Below, piece after piece: positions 25,482 to 33,966 of a DNA stretch of 64,000 nucleotides (position 1 is its first letter; each line of letters begins with the position of its first letter). The notes under the pieces were generated by a model that was given only the letters and a program-made list of their open reading frames with translations, made no database searches and was not told the DNA's origin. The translations under genes and the position numbers were made by a program. The DNA is taken from contig NZ_BMMB01000007.1 of NCBI RefSeq assembly GCF_014645615.1, positions 186,001 through 250,000 on the forward strand, written 5' to 3'. Origin of the DNA: Paenibacillus hunanensis (GTDB lineage: Bacteria > Bacillota > Bacilli > Paenibacillales > Paenibacillaceae).

Positions 25482-26207
25482 TTACTCCTCATTCGGCATC
25501 CTACGCGCAAACTCCACAAACTGGAACTTATCCAATCGATGGCGAGATTCAGTATATTCGAATAGCGTCGTATCTTCCAGATGCACATAGTTCCGCACGA
25601 CCACCACATGCGTATCACGCTTTAGATCGAGTAATAACTTGTCTTCAGCGGTGACCTGCTCTACTGAAATCTCTTTTTTAGCATAGGCAATTTTGAGTGC
25701 TAATTCGCCTTCCAGGTATTCGTAGATCGACTCGCTGGCAATATCTTGAGTAAGCGAAGGGATAACCGATGCGAGAAAATAGTCCTTATCCAAAATAACC
25801 TTTTCATCCTCTATTTCGCGCGCGCGTACGACTTTCCATACAGGCTCTTTTTCCTGCACTTGAAGTTGACGTGCAATATGCTGTGGGCACGGGATGAGGG
25901 AGACTTCATATACAAGTGTGCGTGCTGTGCGTCCAAGTCGCTGAGATAGCTCTTTGAAGCTAACCAGACCGGAGACTGGAAATTCCATCCGATTCATATC
26001 GAGCACGAATGAGCCTTTGCCACGCATTTTGTGAATATATCCATTTTGAGATAGCAGGTGTAATGCCTTGCGCACCGTTTCTCTCGATGTACTATAGTGC
26101 TCGGTTAGTTCATTTTCGGAAGGAAGCTTAACACCGGGCTTGAGTGTGCCAGCTTCAATCTGCTGTGTATAATCGTTGTAAATTTGCGAAAAAATATTTT
26201 TGTTCAT
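25482..26207 (-). CDS. treR: trehalose operon repressor, GntR family
   Basis: A 241-residue regulator. The N-terminal winged helix of GntR type (L-P-S-E-N-E-L-T-E-H-Y-S-T-S-R-E-T-V-R-K-A-L, residues about 25-50) is followed by a UTRA effector domain like that of B. subtilis TreR, which senses trehalose-6-phosphate. It follows treA and treP on the same strand after a hairpin and 247 bases. Two TreR-type operators lie before treA. Three in-frame ATGs exist at the start; the last one, 26207, has GGCGGTGATG at a suitable distance. It ends before a terminator. Confidence 0.92.
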   Translation of the reverse strand: MNKNIFSQIYNDYTQQIEAGTLKPGVKLPSENELTEHYSTSRETVRKALHLLSQNGYIHKMRGKGSFVLDMNRMEFPVSGLVSFKELSQRLGRTARTLVYEVSLIPCPQHIARQLQVQEKEPVWKVVRAREIEDEKVILDKDYFLASVIPSLTQDIASESIYEYLEGELALKIAYAKKEISVEQVTAEDKLLLDLKRDTHVVVVRNYVHLEDTTLFEYTESRHRLDKFQFVEFARRMPNEE

Positions 26208-26344
26208 CTGCATCACCGCCATCTATTGTACGAATAATTATGCAAAAAAGCAAAATAATCGGATGTGATGAGGGTTCATGGCCTTTGTTTTCTTTTTATG
26301 AACTTTGTGTTTTCTTTATAATCATGGACTAGCTTCTAACGAGC

Positions 26345-26388
26345 AAAATCGCCTGCTGCCCAGTAGTTTTGCTGGATGACAGGCGATT
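26345..26388 (-). terminator. hairpin after treP
   Basis: AATCGCCTG and CAGGCGATT form a 9-bp stem around a 24-base loop; on the minus strand TTTT follows. It may partly separate treP from treR. Confidence 0.6.
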
Positions 26389-26454
26389 CAGATGAAAGTG
26401 GAGCATATTAGTTTTTTTACAAGCGACCTGCCAAACTTTTACGAAGCATGTGCT

Positions 26455-28488
26455 TTATGAGGCATGTGCTTTGGTCAGATGAATACGCAAGACTGGCGTT
26501 TTGCCAGCTTCTACAGCTCCGGTTACTTCTTCGATCTGTTCGATCATCGTCTGACCTACAGGTACAATTACAGGCGAAATAGTTGGGTAACCGGCTGCTT
26601 GGATCGTATCCATATCGAATTCTAGTAGCAATTGTCCCTTACTCACCTTATCCCCAGTAGCGACATGCACCTTAAAGCCATCACCCTTCAGTCCAACTGT
26701 ATCGATGCCAACGTGGACTAGAATTTGTACACCGCTGCTATGCTCCAGAATGACAGCATGCTTACTTTTATCGATAACATGAGCCACTGTACCATCGAAT
26801 GGAGCATATACTTTACCGTCAGTTGGCTCAATCGCAATGCCTTCGCCCATTTGCTTTTCCGCAAAAGCGGGATCAGGGACACGATCCAGTGGAACGGCCT
26901 GACCTGTAATCGGTGCAGCTAACTCCAGCACATCCAGTGAATTGGATGCAGTCGAAGCTTGTGTAGCCGAAGCTGTTTTTTCACCTACTGGCAAAGGGCT
27001 TTGACCATGCTCTACCTTTTTCACATCGTCATCGGCAAGCTCAGCTTCAGCAGCATTCATTTCACCGCCTGCTGTTTGTTTACGCGTAGCCAGCTTACCC
27101 CATAGCAGTGTACCTACAAATGGAACGACCAGTGCAATTGCCATACCGATGAAGAAAATGCCCCAATTGGCAACATCAATCGCGAGGAAGCCAGGCAGAC
27201 CGCCTACACCAACAGCAAATGCGCGTACATTGTTCATCGTCAGCAGAACACCGCCAATCGCCGAACCGAGCATACCCATAAACAGCGGATATTTAAAGCG
27301 TACATTGACACCGAACACGGCGGGCTCGGTCACACCAAGGAAGGCAGTAATTGATGTTGTTGCTGAAAGGCTTTTCATTTTTTGCGAGCGAATCACGAAC
27401 ATCATTGCAAGTGCGGCTGCACCCTGCGCGATATTGGACAGTGCCAGCATCGGCCACAGGAATGTACCACCAGTTGAGTTAATAAGCTGTAGATCGACAG
27501 CAAGGAATGTATGATGCATCCCGGTAATAACGAGTGGAGCATACAGACCACCATATAGCAGACCGCCAAGCCATGGCACCGTAGAGAATACCCATACCAC
27601 ACCAGCAGTTAACCAATTTCCCAGTGTAAATGTAACCGGGCCAATAATGACAAAGGCGAGGAAGCCGGTAACGAGTAATGCGACTGGAGCAACGACTAAT
27701 AGCTTGAGCGAATCAGGAACTTTACGATTCAGCCATTTCTCAATCACCACGAGTACATAAGCGGCAACGAGCATCGGGAGAACCTGTCCCTGATAACCGA
27801 CCGCATTCACATGGAAGCCGAATAAATTCCATGTTGGCACTGTACCTTCATTGTATGCCTTTGCATAATCATAGGCACTAAGCAGTGACGGGTTGACGAG
27901 AATCAGACCGAGTACGACCCCGAGTAAGGGACTACCACCAAACCTTGTCGCTGCTGACCAGCCGACCAATGCAGGCAAGAAGGTGAAGGCGGTGCTGGCA
28001 ATCGTATTGACGATCGCTGCGAAGTCAGCCCATTGCGGATATACCTGTACAAGCGATTGTCCTTTGAAAAAGATATCTGTCCCAGTCAGCAGGTTGTTAA
28101 TACCGAGCAGTAGACCTGCGGTAACGAGTGCTGGCAACAGGGGGATAAAGATATCGGATAGTGTTTTGATGAACTGCTGAATTGGACTTTTATGTTTAAT
28201 CGCGGCTGCTTTTACATCTTCTTTGCTGGCACGCTGACCTCCGGTAATCGCTATCAATTCATCGTACGCTTTATCCACAATCCCTGGACCGATAATAACC
28301 TGAAATTGACCCTGTGTGGAAAAGTAGCCTTTCGCCAGCTCATTGTCATCCAGCGCTTGCTTATTGACTTTTCCCTCATCGACGAGGGAGAAGCGAAGTC
28401 GCGTGACACAGTGTGTAGCGACCTCAATATTTTCTTTACCACCAATGGCTTCAATAATTTTCTCGACGTCTTCTCTTTTTACCGACAT
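26455..28488 (-). CDS. treP: PTS trehalose-specific EIIBCA component
   Basis: A 677-residue membrane transporter that imports trehalose and phosphorylates it to trehalose-6-phosphate. The EIIB domain carries the phosphocysteine Cys27 in A-T-H-C-V-T-R-L-R-F. A ten-segment EIIC domain covers about 105-470. After an Ala/Glu-rich linker, a fused EIIA domain (about 530-677) contains V-Q-I-L-V-H-V-G-I-D-T-V with its phosphohistidine. B. subtilis TreP lacks the EIIA domain and borrows one, so this version is self-contained. It starts 39 bases after treA ends. Confidence 0.93.
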   Translation of the reverse strand: MSVKREDVEKIIEAIGGKENIEVATHCVTRLRFSLVDEGKVNKQALDDNELAKGYFSTQGQFQVIIGPGIVDKAYDELIAITGGQRASKEDVKAAAIKHKSPIQQFIKTLSDIFIPLLPALVTAGLLLGINNLLTGTDIFFKGQSLVQVYPQWADFAAIVNTIASTAFTFLPALVGWSAATRFGGSPLLGVVLGLILVNPSLLSAYDYAKAYNEGTVPTWNLFGFHVNAVGYQGQVLPMLVAAYVLVVIEKWLNRKVPDSLKLLVVAPVALLVTGFLAFVIIGPVTFTLGNWLTAGVVWVFSTVPWLGGLLYGGLYAPLVITGMHHTFLAVDLQLINSTGGTFLWPMLALSNIAQGAAALAMMFVIRSQKMKSLSATTSITAFLGVTEPAVFGVNVRFKYPLFMGMLGSAIGGVLLTMNNVRAFAVGVGGLPGFLAIDVANWGIFFIGMAIALVVPFVGTLLWGKLATRKQTAGGEMNAAEAELADDDVKKVEHGQSPLPVGEKTASATQASTASNSLDVLELAAPITGQAVPLDRVPDPAFAEKQMGEGIAIEPTDGKVYAPFDGTVAHVIDKSKHAVILEHSSGVQILVHVGIDTVGLKGDGFKVHVATGDKVSKGQLLLEFDMDTIQAAGYPTISPVIVPVGQTMIEQIEEVTGAVEAGKTPVLRIHLTKAHAS

Positions 28489-28527
28489 GTGTTCAGCTCC
28501 ATTCTTTGTCGCAAAATACCGGGGGGG

Positions 28528-30222
28528 CTACCCCCGGATGACCCACATATAAGATGCATAAGATTCAAGCGATACAGTGTTCTCCCAAGCAGGAACGAAC
28601 TCCGTATTTTGGACAAGCAACTCTACAGACGCAGAGTCGATGTCGCGTAACTGGGCAGGTAAGTCGAATTGAGCAGGCTGATCGGTGAAATTGGACATAA
28701 CGACCAGAGTATCACGATCATTTTGGCGGGCATACGCGTAAATCTGTGGATGCTGCTTATCCAGACGGATATAGCTTCCATCGATCAGCACATCTTCTTT
28801 TTTACGAAGTGCGATCAGTCGTTTGTAATGACTGAGGATCGAATTCGGATCTTGCTGCTGTAGACTGACATTGATCTCAGGATAACGCTCGTCCAGCTTG
28901 ATCCACGGTGTTCCGGTCGTGAAGCCAGCATTAGCGCTATAATCCCACTGCATCGGTGTACGCGCATTGTCACGTGAGCGACGTGCAATGATGGTGAAGG
29001 CTTCTTCTGGCGTTTTGCCCATTTCAATCATGATACGGTACATATTTTTGGATTCTACATCCCGGAATTCCGAGATATCGTTCCAGTTCGGATTAGGCAT
29101 TCCAATCTCTTCACCCTGGAAAATGTACGGTGTACCCTGTAGACCATGCAGTGTAGTTGCCAGCATTTTGGCGCTCTCGACACGATATCGTCCATCATCG
29201 GCAAAACGGGATAATGCGCGGGGCTGATCATGATTGTTCCAGAACAGTGCATTCCATCCACCGCCTATGTACATGCCGGATTGCCACTGAGATAACAGTG
29301 TCTTTAACGCTTCAAAATCATACGGCATCAATTCCCATTTCTTCCCCTGTGGATAATCCACCTTCAGATGATGAAAGTTAAACGTCATGGAGAATTCGCG
29401 TTCTTCCGGGTTAGAGTATCGAATACAGTGCTCCAGTGTAGTGGAGGACATTTCACCGACAGTGACGAGCTGATAGGGGCCAAATACCTTTTCATACAAT
29501 TCTTTAATGTATTCATGCACCCGGGGACCATCGGTGTAAAATCGCCGACCATCACTAATGATCAGATCATCGCCTTCATCATCTGGAAAGCGCTGATCCT
29601 TGGAGATCAGATTGATCACATCGAGACGAAAGCCATCCACACCTTTGTCTGTCCAGAAACGCATCAGCTCAGCTGCTTCCTGACGAACCTGCTCATTTTC
29701 CCAGTTCAAATCTGCCTGAGTTGGATCGAACAGAGCCAAATAATACTGTCCAGTCTGCTCATCGTATTGCCAGGCGGAGCCGCCAAATTTAGATTGCCAG
29801 TTATTCGGGACGCCACCGCCTGGTGCCGGATCATGCCAGATATAATAATCACGATATGGATTATTTCTGGATTGCCGTGATTGCTTGAACCAGACATGCT
29901 CTGTTGACGAATGATTAACCACAATATCGAGCATCAGACGCATATTTCGCTGACGAATGCCTTGCAGAAGCTCATCAAAGTCGTCCATCGTGCCATACAT
30001 CGGATCAATCGAGCGATAATCAGCAACGTCGTAACCGTTATCATTTTGCGGCGAAACATAGATCGGCTGAAGCCAGATAATATCAATTCCTAGCTCCTGC
30101 AAATAATCCAATTTCTCGGTCAGTCCCCGAATATCTCCGATACCATTACCTGTTGTGTCCTTGAAACTGCGCGGATAAACCTGATAAACCGTCGATCTGC
30201 GCCACCACTCCGTCCTATTCAT
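28528..30222 (-). CDS. treA: alpha,alpha-phosphotrehalase
   Basis: A 564-residue GH13 enzyme that splits trehalose-6-phosphate into glucose and glucose-6-phosphate in the cytoplasm. It begins W-W-R-R-S-T-V-Y-Q-V-Y-P-R-S-F. The conserved regions D-I-V-V-N-H-S-S, G-F-R-L-D-V-I-N (nucleophile Asp) and the acid Glu in V-G-E-M are present, as is N-H-D-Q-P-R. The ATG at 30222 follows AGGAGGAATCATACAG; upstream in-frame codons lie before that site. It is the first gene of the minus-strand tre operon, with the TreR-controlled promoter about 130 bases upstream. The gene is also called treC. Confidence 0.95.
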   Translation of the reverse strand: MNRTEWWRRSTVYQVYPRSFKDTTGNGIGDIRGLTEKLDYLQELGIDIIWLQPIYVSPQNDNGYDVADYRSIDPMYGTMDDFDELLQGIRQRNMRLMLDIVVNHSSTEHVWFKQSRQSRNNPYRDYYIWHDPAPGGGVPNNWQSKFGGSAWQYDEQTGQYYLALFDPTQADLNWENEQVRQEAAELMRFWTDKGVDGFRLDVINLISKDQRFPDDEGDDLIISDGRRFYTDGPRVHEYIKELYEKVFGPYQLVTVGEMSSTTLEHCIRYSNPEEREFSMTFNFHHLKVDYPQGKKWELMPYDFEALKTLLSQWQSGMYIGGGWNALFWNNHDQPRALSRFADDGRYRVESAKMLATTLHGLQGTPYIFQGEEIGMPNPNWNDISEFRDVESKNMYRIMIEMGKTPEEAFTIIARRSRDNARTPMQWDYSANAGFTTGTPWIKLDERYPEINVSLQQQDPNSILSHYKRLIALRKKEDVLIDGSYIRLDKQHPQIYAYARQNDRDTLVVMSNFTDQPAQFDLPAQLRDIDSASVELLVQNTEFVPAWENTVSLESYASYMWVIRG

Positions 30223-30324
30223 CTGTATGATTCCTCCTGTAAATGCTTCAAAGCTGTACGACATAAACTACACTACATCTCTATCTATATAGCAGTAGGT
30301 AGTATAGCTGGAATAAGATTCAAA

Positions 30325-30338
30325 CCTGTATATACAAG
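30325..30338. promoter_or_regulatory. TreR operator 1
   Basis: CCTGTATATACAAG contains the TTGTATATACA core known for Bacillus TreR operators. It lies downstream of the predicted tre transcription start, where bound repressor would block elongation. Confidence 0.8.
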
Positions 30339-30354
30339 ATGACTCGCCTCGTTG

Positions 30355-30383
30355 ATTCTATACCTGTATATACAAGTTGTCAA
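30355..30383 (-). promoter_or_regulatory. tre operon promoter
   Basis: On the minus strand TTGACA (30383-30378), exactly 17 bases, then TAGAAT (30360-30355). Operator 2 occupies the spacer, so TreR and RNA polymerase exclude each other. Confidence 0.88.
30363..30376. promoter_or_regulatory. TreR operator 2
   Basis: An identical copy of CCTGTATATACAAG, 38 bp from operator 1, fully inside the -35/-10 spacer of the tre promoter. Confidence 0.85.
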
Positions 30384-30405
30384 TTATAAAAATGAAATTT
30401 TTAAT
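30377..30405 (+). promoter_or_regulatory. possible divergent promoter sharing the tre -35 region
   Basis: TTGTCA (30377-30382), 17 bases and TTTAAT (30400-30405) read rightward. The -35 hexamer overlaps that of the leftward tre promoter by five bases. It would produce a transcript that starts with a short leader reading frame. Confidence 0.5.
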
Positions 30406-30445
30406 AGTGTTGGATATTTTGAAAGGAGGTGATTCAGGAGCTAAT

Positions 30446-30490
30446 ATGAATTCTATTTTCTTATATGTGGTTAGATGGCATGTGAAATAG
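30446..30490 (+). CDS. possible 14-residue leader peptide
   Basis: ATG at 30446 opens a frame M-N-S-I-F-L-Y-V-V-R-W-H-V-K followed by TAG. Upstream is an almost perfect anti-16S match AAAGGAGGTGATTC (30422-30435) and a nearer AGGAG (30437-30441). A 9-bp hairpin begins directly after the stop. It could be a leader peptide controlling the nitronate monooxygenase gene, or chance. Confidence 0.35.
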   Translation: MNSIFLYVVRWHVK

Positions 30491-30517
30491 CCTGATTCCA
30501 TTGGATTAGGAATCAGG
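30491..30517 (+). other. stem-loop directly after the leader frame
   Basis: CCTGATTCC (30491-30499) pairs perfectly with GGAATCAGG (30509-30517), nine-base loop. No T run follows, so this is not a classical terminator. Confidence 0.55.
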
Positions 30518-30643
30518 TTGCTAGACATTGCTTGGAGTCGTACATATATCGTATGTTGGAGCAAAGCAGTTTAATTATTCAGTGTAGACATATATGATAT
30601 GCAGTAATACACCATCCATCTCCATAACACAGGAGGCTCTAAT

Positions 30644-31723
30644 ATGCCCATTCAGTGGAACACCGACTTTTGTAAACAAATTCAGATTCGCTATCCAATC
30701 ATTCTTGCGCCGATGGCAGGTATTGCGAATATGCCGCCGCTTGTAGCTGCTGTATCCAATGCAGGTGGGCTGGGTACGCTGGGTGGCGCATATATGAGCC
30801 CGGAGCAGATACGACAGGCAATTCAAGAAATTAAACGACTGACAGATGCGCCTTTTGCAGTTAATCTATTTGCGCATATGGGCAGCGATCGGTATGAGGG
30901 CTGGGAGGAAGTGCTCCAGCAATTGCAGCCTGTACAGCAAGCGCTTGATATTGCGGCGCCATCTCCAGATCAGATTCGTACACCGGATGATTTGGAAGCT
31001 CAATTTGCGGTACTGCTGGAGGAGAAAGTGCCCATTATCAGCACCACATTTGGTTTATTGTCCAGTAGCCATATGGAGCAAGCCCGATCGCTGGGCATAA
31101 AGGTGATCGGTACAGCAACGACAGTGGAAGAAGCGATACAAGCTGAGCAGAGTGGCTGCGATGCTGTAGTTGCGCAGGGGAGTGAGGCAGGCGGACATCG
31201 TGGAACCTTCGATACCAGCAATAGACCACTGGGTTCTAATGTCGGCACGATGGCATTGGTGCCACAGATTGTTGATCAGGTGAGCATTCCTGTGCTTGCT
31301 GCTGGTGGCATTATGGACGGCCGCGGATTGGTCGCTTCACTTGCGCTCGGCGCGCAGGGTGTACAGCTTGGAACACGCTTTCTAACATCGGTGGAATCTG
31401 GCGCACATTCCGTATACAAGCAGGCACTTCTAAGTAGTACAGAGGATAGCACGGTAATGACGACTGCTTTTTCCGGGCGCCCTGCTCGTGGTATTCAGAA
31501 TGAATTTATTCGTCACTGGAACGCTACAGGAATTCAGCCATTAGCCTTTCCAACGCAAAATACATTAACACGCGAGCTTCGCAATGCAGCTGCTCGCCAA
31601 AATAATGCTGAATACATGGCGCTATGGGCAGGACAGGGAACCAGATTGCTGACAGATGGGCAGTCTGCTGCCGATATAGTGCAGGAGATCATGACACAGG
31701 TTGAAGCTTTACTGCATGATTAG
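30644..31723 (+). CDS. nitronate monooxygenase family flavoprotein
   Basis: A 359-residue FMN-dependent TIM-barrel protein of the nitronate monooxygenase (2-nitropropane dioxygenase) family, which oxidises alkyl nitronates such as propionate-3-nitronate. It has the N-terminal Y-P-I-I-L-A-P-M-A-G-I and S-N-A-G-G-L-G-T-L-G-G motifs, the central V-A-Q-G-S-E-A-G-G-H-R-G segment with the catalytic His, and the phosphate-binding L-A-A-G-G-I-M-D-G-R-G. The ATG follows CAGGAGGCTCT. It is transcribed away from the tre operon and ends at a terminator, so it may be a single-gene unit. Confidence 0.9.
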   Translation: MPIQWNTDFCKQIQIRYPIILAPMAGIANMPPLVAAVSNAGGLGTLGGAYMSPEQIRQAIQEIKRLTDAPFAVNLFAHMGSDRYEGWEEVLQQLQPVQQALDIAAPSPDQIRTPDDLEAQFAVLLEEKVPIISTTFGLLSSSHMEQARSLGIKVIGTATTVEEAIQAEQSGCDAVVAQGSEAGGHRGTFDTSNRPLGSNVGTMALVPQIVDQVSIPVLAAGGIMDGRGLVASLALGAQGVQLGTRFLTSVESGAHSVYKQALLSSTEDSTVMTTAFSGRPARGIQNEFIRHWNATGIQPLAFPTQNTLTRELRNAAARQNNAEYMALWAGQGTRLLTDGQSAADIVQEIMTQVEALLHD

Positions 31724-31756
31724 AATGAGATAAAACGATATAGCAATATGACACTC

Positions 31757-31788
31757 AAGACGATGCCCATCCTGGCACCGTCTTTTTT
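31757..31788 (+). terminator. terminator after the nitronate monooxygenase
   Basis: AAGACGATGCC (31757-31767) pairs with GGCACCGTCTT (31774-31784) with one mismatch, then TTTTTT. Confidence 0.75.
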
Positions 31789-32020
31789 GTATTTTTTTCA
31801 TCCAATGATCTCTAGCCTGGAGCTGTACTTCAGCTTATCGTACTGAAATATTCCTTTACATTCTCCCTTCAATACACCAGTACATCGCCCATTTATACAT
31901 TTTTATCCCCATCTTCAGAATTTCTTTATTTTTGTAGCAGGTGAATATTCATTTTTGTTGTTTATGATGATGGAACAGAAGCGAGGGCTGCTTCATCACT
32001 TAACAGAACGGAGGCTGAGG

Positions 32021-32500
32021 ATGATCAATACGATTATTATTCATCTAGTTGAAAATTATGGCTATATGGCATTCTTTCTTGCCTTTACATTAGGTCCCTT
32101 CGGTGTTCCTGTACCGAACGAGGTGACGATTATTACCGGGGCGGTGCTTAGCAGTACGGGCATGCTGAATCCGTACTGGACATATGGCTGTATGCTGCTT
32201 GGACTGATCACAGCAATTACCATTTCGTATGTACTTGGAACATGCTCGGGTCAACGTCTTTATGCTCATTTGCAGAAAAAGCCTTATCTCGCAAGGGTGC
32301 AAAAGCTATTTGAGCGTTTTGGCAATAAAGCGGTATGTATCGGATTTTTTATTCCCGTCGTTCGCTATGTTTTGCCTTTATTTGCTGGGTTTCATGGTAT
32401 GCGCTATCGCATGTTTGCTGTACTTGCCTATAGTAGCGCGCTGCTCTGGACGGGGCTCTTTTTCATCATTGGCCATTATTTTGGCACAGTCCTATGGTAA
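32021..32500 (+). CDS. DedA family membrane protein (short form)
   Basis: A 159-residue membrane protein of the DedA/SNARE-associated family, several members of which act as lipid flippases or affect membrane potential. The re-entrant motif G-P-F-G-V-P-V-P-N-E near residues 25-34 and the F-x-P-V-V-R-Y...A-G motif near 105-115 are visible, with about four membrane segments. Family members are often around 200 residues, so this is a short version. ATG 32021 follows GGAGGCTGAGG; in-frame codons upstream lack a ribosome site. A methyltransferase gene begins 25 bases after its stop, probably in one operon. Confidence 0.86.
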   Translation: MINTIIIHLVENYGYMAFFLAFTLGPFGVPVPNEVTIITGAVLSSTGMLNPYWTYGCMLLGLITAITISYVLGTCSGQRLYAHLQKKPYLARVQKLFERFGNKAVCIGFFIPVVRYVLPLFAGFHGMRYRMFAVLAYSSALLWTGLFFIIGHYFGTVLW

Positions 32501-32524
32501 ACAAACAGGTTAGTGGAGGAGAAC

Positions 32525-33085
32525 ATGATGAAGATTAGAGAAGGTTTTTTATTTGCACATCGATTTTTTGGCGATCCGAAAAGAGTAGGCAGTGTGATGC
32601 CAAGCTCTCGCTTTTTAGCTGAACAAATGGTGAAGCCCATTGCGTGGGACAATGTACGTGAAATCGCTGAGCTGGGTTCAGGTACGGGAGCGATTACAAG
32701 CTTCATTCAAAAGCATGCGGGAGATGAGGTTGACGTCATTTTATTTGAAATGGACAAGCAAATGAGAGAATATATAAGGAAACAATATCCACAATTTCCC
32801 TGCTACACCAATGCACGTCATTTGACACAAAAGATGAACGAGCTGAACATTACGGAGCTAGATTGTGTGGTGAGCGGACTACCATTTTTCAATTTCAGTG
32901 TATCGATGCGGCAAGCCTTACTGGAGCAGGTCGTTCAGGCACTCAAGCCGGGCGGACTATTCATCACCTATCAGTATTCATTGCAAATGAAAAGAATGCT
33001 TGCCGATACATTTATAATCGAAGCCATTCACTTTGTGCCGTTTAATATACCGCCTGCCTTTGTATATGTATGTCGCAAGAAGTAG
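32525..33085 (+). CDS. small class I SAM-dependent methyltransferase
   Basis: A 186-residue Rossmann-fold methyltransferase. It begins with a helix F-L-F-A-H-R-F-F-G-D-P-K-R-V-G-S-V-M-P-S-S typical of phospholipid N-methyltransferase or KsgA-like relatives. Motif I is E-L-G-S-G-T-G-A-I-T near 51-60. V-S-G-L-P-F-F-N-F near 117-125 stands in the place of the catalytic N-L-P-Y/G-L-P-F of that group, and L-K-P-G-G follows. Substrate is unknown. The G-L-P-F motif and the DedA neighbour make a lipid headgroup plausible. Two adjacent ATGs follow GTGGAGGAG; 32525 is used. Confidence 0.85.
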   Translation: MMKIREGFLFAHRFFGDPKRVGSVMPSSRFLAEQMVKPIAWDNVREIAELGSGTGAITSFIQKHAGDEVDVILFEMDKQMREYIRKQYPQFPCYTNARHLTQKMNELNITELDCVVSGLPFFNFSVSMRQALLEQVVQALKPGGLFITYQYSLQMKRMLADTFIIEAIHFVPFNIPPAFVYVCRKK

Positions 33086-33279
33086 CACACGAATTGCAAA
33101 TAAGAAGCCAGTATATGAATAGTAAAGGAATAGACCGCTATGCTTCTAGCTTTAATTGCGATGCGGACTGCTTTCTGTGAATGTGTACAAGTCAGCCTAG
33201 TTCAAACTACGATTCGTCTACATGCAATAAATATACATTATACTATTTTATTAACCTATAGAAAGAGTGAACGCGAACG

Positions 33280-33966
33280 ATGCCTACAATCCTTGTGGTT
33301 GATGATGATTCTGAGATCAGAGATGTGATCCATATCTATTTGCGTAATGAAGGATATACGGTACTGGAAGCTGAGGATGGAATCGAAGCGGTGGAGAAAA
33401 CATCGAGCACAGCGGTTGATCTGATTATTCTCGATGTAATGATGCCGCGTATGGATGGCATTCGCGCCTGCATGAAAATTAGAGATATCTCCGATGTACC
33501 GATTATCATGCTATCTGCCAAAGAAGAGGATATCGATAAAATTACAGGCTTAACGACAGGAGCCGACGATTACATCGGTAAGCCATTTAATCCGCTGGAG
33601 CTGCTTGCACGAGTGAAGGCGCAACTGCGCAGGCAATCGCTATGGAGCAAGGATGGATCGTCATCGTCTACTGTAATTGAAGTGAGAGAACTCGTTATCG
33701 ATATCCAAAAGCATATCGTTACGCTTCAACAAGCGCCTGTATCGCTTACACCGCGTGAATTTTCAATTTTGGAGCTACTTGCCAGTCACCCGGGGCAGGT
33801 GTTCAGTCCAGCGCAAATATACGAGCGTGTATGGAATGAAACGGCAGGTTATTCAGATAATACAGTGATGGTGCATATTCGTAATTTGCGCGAGAAGATC
33901 GAGCATTCTCCAAAGGAGCCTCAATATATTAAAACGGTCTGGGGTGTTGGTTATAAAGTGGAATAA
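33280..33966 (+). CDS. OmpR-family response regulator
   Basis: A 228-residue DNA-binding response regulator. The receiver domain has the acidic pair D-D-D at its start, the phospho-acceptor Asp52 in I-L-D-V-M-M-P, and the conserved Lys in Y-I-G-K-P-F-N-P. A winged-helix output domain follows from about residue 130, with L-T-P-R-E-F-S-I-L-E-L-L and the closing K-T-V-W-G-V-G-Y-K-V-E. The overall pattern is like the VanR/YcbL group. It overlaps the kinase gene. The target genes cannot be told; the nearby DedA/methyltransferase operon is a candidate by position only. Confidence 0.93.
   Translation: MPTILVVDDDSEIRDVIHIYLRNEGYTVLEAEDGIEAVEKTSSTAVDLIILDVMMPRMDGIRACMKIRDISDVPIIMLSAKEEDIDKITGLTTGADDYIGKPFNPLELLARVKAQLRRQSLWSKDGSSSSTVIEVRELVIDIQKHIVTLQQAPVSLTPREFSILELLASHPGQVFSPAQIYERVWNETAGYSDNTVMVHIRNLREKIEHSPKEPQYIKTVWGVGYKVE

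Noticed and set aside
30238..30252. Sequence resembling a catabolite-response element before treA
   Set aside because: Three mismatches to the core consensus; too weak to report as a site.
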